Translations under genes and position numbers: made by a program
Shown here: positions 22,681-24,502 of the stretch, one piece after another
Layout: each line of letters opens with the position of its first letter
How positions within the stretch are numbered: position 1 is the first letter of the stretch
Notes under the pieces: generated by a model
Told to the model about the DNA's origin: nothing
Databases searched by the model: none
The model's input: the letters and a program-made list of their open reading frames with translations, nothing else
Origin: Planctomycetia bacterium
GTDB lineage: Bacteria > Planctomycetota > Planctomycetia > Gemmatales > Gemmataceae
Reading direction: 5' to 3'
Assembly (NCBI GenBank): GCA_022616395.1
Contig: JAKEEV010000918.1
Span: 1 to 24,502, forward strand
Length of the DNA stretch: 24,502 bases

Positions 22681-24502
22681 ATTTGCTGCATTCTTTTTGT
22701 ATTTGTCGTGCAATGCTGCTTTCCACACTCCCAACAGAACCACGACACACGCCGAACACAAACTGACCCACCAACCGATGCGATACGAGAGCGGCTCGAA
22801 GCGAAACTCCGCTTGCTTTGCACCGGCGGGGACCGGAACAGCGCGGAAGGCGTGATTCGCTCGATAGACCGGCACTTCCGCGCCATCCACGAAGCACTTC
22901 CAACCCGGATACCACACTTCAGTGAGTACAAGCCAGCCGCCGGAGCTGTCCAACTCGATCACCACACGATTCGGTCGATAGTCGGCAATTCGCGCTGCTC
23001 CGGGTCGCTCGCCGGGAGGATGAGACAGAGGCTGTTCGCTGAGAATGAGAACCGTTTTGGAGAAGTCGCACGCCTTGAGCGTTTCCAGTTCATAACCGCC
23101 CCAGCGTTCGGCACGAGGAACGATCCACGCGCGGGGTTGCGGCTGAATCGCTTCGTTCAGCGCGTGTGGCGGAAGTGTTCGGGGAGAATCGGGCAAGAGC
23201 GGTGGCGGCGCGGGAGGCTCAAAGTCGATCAGTTGCGTCTTCCATTCGCCTGGAAGAGGAGGAGCATCTGTCGGGGCGATTCGATGAGTCACTCCGAGCA
23301 TCTTGAACAGTTGCGGATTGCCGAGATCGAAACGGATGTTTGGAATCACCTGCTGCGTGTACGGGCTATTTCCGCGAACCGGGACTGAGTCGTTCACTGT
23401 GAACGCGAGGTATTCGCGGTAATGTCTCACGTCGAGCGGGTTGTATCCGCGTGTCGTCGGGACGCCATGCACCATCGACATCGGCGCGCCGATGCCCAGG
23501 AACGATGCGCGCTCTTCGGGGTGACCAAGATCGTAGTCCATCACGCGCAGAAGCTCTCTGTGTGGTTGCGCGATGAGGTAATCCAGCGCGGGTGATGTTG
23601 GGTAGAGTTCCGCTTGCGGGCGCGTCGTTGGGAGCGCGGCAATCGGAGCGAGCAGATCAACGAGCAGAATCACAACCCAGAGGGCGGTTCGCATTCGCGG
23701 AGATGGTCCTCGATTCTGAAGTACGCGAATGAATAGCGGCATCATGACCAGGAACGCGACCCAAGTCACGATGAACGCGCTCCACACCGGCCCTTCCGAG
23801 AAGAATCGCAAGCCGAGAATCGTCGGCACTCCAACAACCAACAGTGCGCGACGGAACCCGCGAGAGACCGCTCCGCGTTCCTCCAGTCCCCACGCGGATC
23901 GCGTGAGCGCATCGGTCGTCACTCCGACAAGAAACGCCAGCGGGAATGCAGCGACGAGCAGCATTCGTGTCGGCACGCGGAACAGATTGAAACCCGGTAG
24001 CCACTCGATGAGTGCTGCTCCACCGATGGAGAACACCACCAGCGCTACGAAGACGCCAAACTGCCACTTGACTCGCGGGCGAGAGAGTAACGGAGCCGCA
24101 CACGCGGCCGTGAGCCAGAAGAAACCGAAGACGCCTTGCATCTCCCACGATTGCGGAGGCGAGTACGAGTACGAAGGCCCGAGAAGCGCAAGCGCTGTTC
24201 GCGGGCCGATGATGAGCGTTCCGGTCGCCTCAACACCGCTGCTTCGCGCTGACCACTGAGACGCTTCCCATGTTGGGAGCAGTTGCACGGCCGCGAGCAT
24301 GACCGCGACCGCAACCGCGCCCGCCCAGCACACCACCCAGCGCGCGATGTGTATTCGTTCGGATGGAAACGTCCACACGAGCGCGAAGACGCCCGCGTAG
24401 AACGCCCACTGCGGATGCGTTCCCAGTCCGAGCATTGCAAGCGCAACACCAGCGCCGAGAACCAGCCAGGCGCTGCGGTTTGCAATTCCGCGTTCCAGGC
24501 CA
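22669..24502 (-). CDS. YfhO-family multi-spanning membrane protein (N-terminus cut by window)
   Basis: 611 codons are visible and the frame remains open to the window edge, so the true start lies beyond it. It matches the YfhO bacterial membrane protein group: several N-terminal helices, the hallmark LGTHPQWAFYAG (cf. GHPQ motif), then a soluble domain (RVMDYDLGHPEERASF), and near the end GGWLVLTEVWYPGWKCFVDG, the family's typical C-terminal beta domain, with a last helix. YfhO proteins resemble GT-C glycosyltransferases and are linked to lipid-carried sugar transfer in Gram-positives; the function here is not established. The final LTG-stop residues are coded within the repeat at 22662-22680, so the repeat has set the 3' end of the gene. 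Confidence 0.88.
   Translation of the reverse strand, partial: GLERGIANRSAWLVLGAGVALAMLGLGTHPQWAFYAGVFALVWTFPSERIHIARWVVCWAGAVAVAVMLAAVQLLPTWEASQWSARSSGVEATGTLIIGPRTALALLGPSYSYSPPQSWEMQGVFGFFWLTAACAAPLLSRPRVKWQFGVFVALVVFSIGGAALIEWLPGFNLFRVPTRMLLVAAFPLAFLVGVTTDALTRSAWGLEERGAVSRGFRRALLVVGVPTILGLRFFSEGPVWSAFIVTWVAFLVMMPLFIRVLQNRGPSPRMRTALWVVILLVDLLAPIAALPTTRPQAELYPTSPALDYLIAQPHRELLRVMDYDLGHPEERASFLGIGAPMSMVHGVPTTRGYNPLDVRHYREYLAFTVNDSVPVRGNSPYTQQVIPNIRFDLGNPQLFKMLGVTHRIAPTDAPPLPGEWKTQLIDFEPPAPPPLLPDSPRTLPPHALNEAIQPQPRAWIVPRAERWGGYELETLKACDFSKTVLILSEQPLSHPPGERPGAARIADYRPNRVVIELDSSGGWLVLTEVWYPGWKCFVDGAEVPVYRANHAFRAVPVPAGAKQAEFRFEPLSYRIGWWVSLCSACVVVLLGVWKAALHDKYKKNAANLTG

Overview
The window looks like chromosomal DNA from a planctomycete of the Gemmata/Gemmataceae type. 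The evidence is the high-GC coding style, a TIGR02996 'repeat-companion' protein with leucine-rich repeats, a Lys/Pro/Ala-rich Rho_N-DUF4912 protein, a DUF1569 protein, and an unusually dense set of intergenic inverted repeats. The taxon is inferred from protein style only; no rRNA or other marker gene is present. No tRNA, rRNA, CRISPR array or complete insertion sequence was found. Layout, left to right: (1) 1-2415, minus strand: a DUF4912 protein followed by a window-truncated ApbE-type FAD:protein FMN transferase, with a 35-bp-arm inverted repeat between them. (2) 2416-3063: a non-coding divergent control region with a plausible sigma70-like promoter at its right end. (3) 3064-13067, plus strand: a full F1Fo ATP synthase operon in the order atpZ-atpI-atpB-atpE-atpF-atpH-atpA-[BrnT-like]-[membrane-anchored unknown]-atpG-[DUF1569]-atpD-atpC. 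All eight structural subunits are present; three guest genes interrupt the F1 half, and several gaps hold stem-loop repeats. (4) 13078-14578: a strong palindromic, probably bidirectional terminator, an HNH endonuclease gene of visibly lower GC, and small decayed coding remnants. (5) 14579-15190: a small metallophosphoesterase. (6) 15325-20965, minus strand: nuoJ-nuoK-nuoL-nuoM, the distal proton-pumping subunits of complex I; NuoL and NuoM carry large hydrophilic insertions, and nuoN does not follow. (7) 21150-22598: a TIGR02996/LRR protein on the plus strand, facing (8) 22669-24502, a window-truncated YfhO-type multi-spanning membrane protein on the minus strand. How the genes fit together: the window is mainly oxidative phosphorylation. 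The NuoJKLM membrane arm builds the proton gradient that the ATP synthase uses, and the subunit c sequence looks proton-type rather than sodium-type. The most unusual features are not canonical genes. Almost every gap holds a different palindromic element, including a near-perfect four-way 'cloverleaf' between atpF and atpH and a heptamer array after atpA whose two pairings cross. A 22-bp exact direct repeat lies on either side of nuoJKLM. AtpA has an insertion of about 50 residues, and both AtpE and AtpF begin with signal-peptide-like leaders.
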